Positions 6,033-7,061 of a DNA stretch of 7,061 bases are shown here, one piece after another. Numbering within the stretch: the stretch's first letter is position 1; each line of letters begins with the position of its first letter. A program made the position numbers and the translations under genes. The stretch covers positions 1 to 7,061 of the forward strand of contig JAZDHC010000140.1 of assembly GCA_043806395.1 (NCBI GenBank), given 5' to 3'. The stretch is from CG2-30-40-21 sp043806395 (lineage in GTDB: Bacteria; UBA9089; CG2-30-40-21). The notes beneath the pieces were generated by a model. It worked only from the letters and a program-made list of their open reading frames with translations, did no database searches and had not been told where the DNA came from.

Positions 6033-6377
6033 ATGATAAAAAAAATTAGTGATAAGAAAGTTAACTATTTGATAGATCATTATCTGGATAAGATAAATGA
6101 AGTTTATAAACCAGAAGAAATTTGGCTCTGGGGTTCACGAGTTTATGGAACTCCTCATGAATATAGTGATATTGACATGGTAGTTGTCTCTAATGGATTT
6201 GCTCATGTCAGGTTTATCAAAAGAAGATCTACCTTTATTAAGGCTATTGGATTATTAAAGGATAAGAATGCCGAGGTGGTTGATGCCCTCTGTTATACCC
6301 CGCAAGAATTTGAGCGAAAGAAGCAAGAGATAGGCGTGATAAGGGAAGCGGTTGAAAAAGGGATACGGTTGGTATAA
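6033..6377 (+). CDS. Minimal nucleotidyltransferase (MNT/MntA-like)
   Basis: A 114-residue protein of the DNA polymerase beta nucleotidyltransferase superfamily. Counting from the ATG at 6033, it has the exact GSX10DXD motif (Gly34-Ser35, Asp46 and Asp48 in SDIDMVVV) and a third acidic residue, Asp84 in EVVDAL. The metal-binding triad is thus intact and the enzyme is probably active. MntA antitoxins of this class add AMP to their HEPN toxin partner; whether this one modifies the neighbouring HEPN protein is inference. An in-frame GTG at 6024 overlaps the HEPN gene. I prefer the ATG at 6033 because AGGTGG (6022-6027) precedes it by 5 nt and it follows the HEPN stop (6029-6031) after one base, which indicates translational coupling. 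The C-terminus ends in IREAVEKGIRLV, normal for the family. Confidence 0.88.
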   Translation: MIKKISDKKVNYLIDHYLDKINEVYKPEEIWLWGSRVYGTPHEYSDIDMVVVSNGFAHVRFIKRRSTFIKAIGLLKDKNAEVVDALCYTPQEFERKKQEIGVIREAVEKGIRLV

Positions 6378-6389
6378 GGAGGCATTACA

Positions 6390-6656
6390 ATGAAAGCTTT
6401 GAAAGCAATAAGGAAAGGCTCATTAGCTTTGGTCTGTCTGTTTGTTTTTGTTGTCTGTGGATGCTCAGCAGGCAATAAGGAGGAACTTTTAGATGTGGCT
6501 GAAAAAGGTGACATCTCAACTGTCAAGGCACTCCTTGCTAAAGGTGCTGAGGTGAATGCGAAAAATAATGATGGCTTAACTGCCTTGATGGTGGCATCTG
6601 CGAATGGTCATATTGAGGTTGTCAAAGCACTCAAGCGAGCTAGAGCAAAAAAGTGA
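6390..6656 (+). CDS. Small ankyrin-repeat lipoprotein
   Basis: An 88-residue protein with a lipoprotein signal peptide: basic n-region (KALKAIRKG), hydrophobic stretch (11-23) and a VCGC lipobox placing the lipidated cysteine at 25. The mature part starts with ELLDVAEKGDISTVKALLAK (31-50), then GAEVNAKNNDGLTALMVAS, then ANGHIEVVKAL. These are one full ankyrin repeat plus most of a second. It ends abruptly in KRARAKK, where ankyrin proteins usually continue with LLLxxGADVN and further repeats, so it may be a shortened relic or a minimal version. AAGGAGG (6376-6382) overlaps the stop codon of the nucleotidyltransferase gene and lies 7 nt before the ATG, so the three genes from 5612 look like one operon. 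A periplasmic or membrane-anchored protein-binding role is plausible. A link to the HEPN/nucleotidyltransferase pair is unproven. Confidence 0.8.
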   Translation: MKALKAIRKGSLALVCLFVFVVCGCSAGNKEELLDVAEKGDISTVKALLAKGAEVNAKNNDGLTALMVASANGHIEVVKALKRARAKK

Positions 6657-6728
6657 TAACATTTAACATTAAACTATTGACTATAAATTGTCAACCATAA
6701 ATTTTGGGCATAATTAAAAGAGGGAATA

Positions 6729-6761
6729 ACAACCCCCTAACCCCCTTTTCTAAGGGGGAAT
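6729..6761. repeat. 33-bp hairpin repeat, right copy of the inverted pair
   Basis: Exact reverse complement of 40-72. Stem CCCCCTT (6741-6747) and AAGGGGG (6752-6758), loop TTCT, preceded by ACAACCCCCTAA. It lies 72 bases after the ankyrin lipoprotein stop and could shield the 3' end of that transcript, though it lacks a T-run. Confidence 0.85.
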
Positions 6762-6766
6762 TTCAT

Positions 6767-6786
6767 CCCCCAATCCTGCATGGGGG
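6767..6786. repeat. CCCCCA/TGGGGG hairpin
   Basis: A 6-bp perfect stem (6767-6772 with 6781-6786) and an 8-base loop, placed 5 bases after the 33-bp repeat. The similar C/G-run composition suggests it is an extension of, or relative to, that element. No T-run follows. Confidence 0.5.
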
Positions 6787-6796
6787 GACAAGAGTT

Positions 6797-6824
6797 GTAG
6801 GGGCAGACCTGTGTGTCTGTCCTC
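6797..6824 (+). repeat. GTAG...GGCAG hairpin repeat, copy 2
   Basis: Stem GGGCAGAC (6801-6808) with GTCTGTCC (6815-6822), 8 bp including one G-T wobble, 6-base loop CTGTGT. It is flanked by GTAG on the left and CTCT on the right, as in the minus-strand copy at 3381-3407. The compensating stem changes (GGT/ACC versus GAC/GTC) point to a conserved structure more than a conserved sequence. Confidence 0.6.
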
Positions 6825-6887
6825 TGTCCTTTACTCTCTTTTGAACCATGCCCAAATAACTCTACATTTTATATAGGGGTGTAAAAA

Positions 6888-7061
6888 ATGAAATTTTCAT
6901 ATTATCCAGGATGTTCTCTTCATTCTACAGGCAAGGAGTATGGTGAGTCAACAGAGATTGTGTGTCAGGCATTGGGCATAGAGCTTGTGGAAATACCGGA
7001 CTGGAATTGTTGTGGTGCCAGTGCCGGTCATAGTCTGAATCATGATCTGGCTGTTCAGCTT
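6888..7061 (+). CDS. hdrB: Heterodisulfide reductase subunit B, N-terminal part (cut by window end)
   Basis: The first 58 codons of an HdrB-type protein. Key features are YYPGCSLHSTGKEYGEST (5-22), an ALGIELVEIPDWNCCGAS stretch (28-45), and the first CCG motif at Cys41-Cys42. In HdrB two cysteine-rich CCG domains bind noncubane [4Fe-4S] clusters that carry out disulfide cleavage. Only the first can be seen here. The ATG at 6888 has AGGGG about 8 nt upstream and matches the usual N-terminus of the family. It is the expected partner of hdrC at 5069, separated from it by about 1.3 kb of unrelated genes and repeats. Confidence 0.9.
   Translation, partial: MKFSYYPGCSLHSTGKEYGESTEIVCQALGIELVEIPDWNCCGASAGHSLNHDLAVQL

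Larger units (their letters stand above)
6657..6887. other. Intergenic region before hdrB, rich in hairpins
   Basis: A 231-bp gap with no ORF. The first 60 bases are AT-rich and contain TTGAC...GTCAA (6678-6693) and two copies of a TATAAATT/CATAAATT octamer. Three hairpins follow, annotated separately. Candidate promoters for hdrB are poor: TTGTCA with CATAAT at 15-bp spacing (6688-6714), and TTGAAC with TACATT near 6841-6868. hdrB may therefore depend on read-through from the hdrC promoter. Confidence 0.5.

Noticed and set aside
6293..6526. Minus-strand frame opposite the NTase/ankyrin junction
   Set aside because: It spans two well-supported plus-strand genes and lacks any domain feature.
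6688..6714. TTGTCA/CATAAT as a promoter for hdrB
   Set aside because: The 15-bp spacing is too short, and three hairpins lie between it and the gene.
6729..6824. Hairpin cluster as a CRISPR array or leader
   Set aside because: The units differ in sequence and there are no regular repeats with spacers or nearby cas genes.

Overview
The window looks like a chromosomal piece of an anaerobic bacterium with moderate to low GC content. It has the MEP isoprenoid gene ispG, canonical sigma-70 promoters and strong AAGGAGG ribosome binding sites. A PEP-CTERM protein beside a polyprenyl-phosphate sugar transferase suggests a diderm with an exosortase/exopolysaccharide system. Heterodisulfide-reductase-like genes (hdrC and the start of hdrB) fit an anaerobic, electron-bifurcating or sulfur/C1 metabolism. 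The intergenic spaces carry short dispersed palindromes of the kind common in uncultured environmental lineages. I cannot name the lineage from sequence alone.

Left part, minus strand (171-3243): a five-domain signalling protein (excisionase-type HTH, TPR, HD-GYP, receiver, GGDEF-like) is followed after 16 bp by ispG. A TTGACA-17-TATACT promoter drives the pair. Both c-di-GMP-type domains carry substitutions in signature residues (HD to YD, GGDEF to GGDNF).

Middle, minus strand (3413-4798): one uninterrupted 461-codon frame joins a complete PglC-like sugar transferase to a complete secreted DNRLRE/PEP-CTERM protein. The second half has its own ribosome binding site, start codon and signal peptide, so this looks like two genes that lost the stop codon between them. 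A strong palindromic terminator follows, and the promoter of the signalling gene lies immediately beyond it.

Right part, plus strand (5069-7061): a perfect extended -10 sigma-70 promoter leads into hdrC. Between hdrC and hdrB, which are usually adjacent, lie a HEPN protein, a minimal nucleotidyltransferase with an intact GSX10DXD motif, and a tiny ankyrin-repeat lipoprotein. A cluster of three hairpins follows before hdrB, which runs off the window.

Two repeat families were found. One is a 33-bp sequence present as an exact inverted pair at the two ends of the window (40-72 and 6729-6761). The other is a GTAG...GGCAG hairpin near 3381-3407 and 6797-6824. No tRNA, rRNA, CRISPR array, riboswitch or transposase gene was seen.
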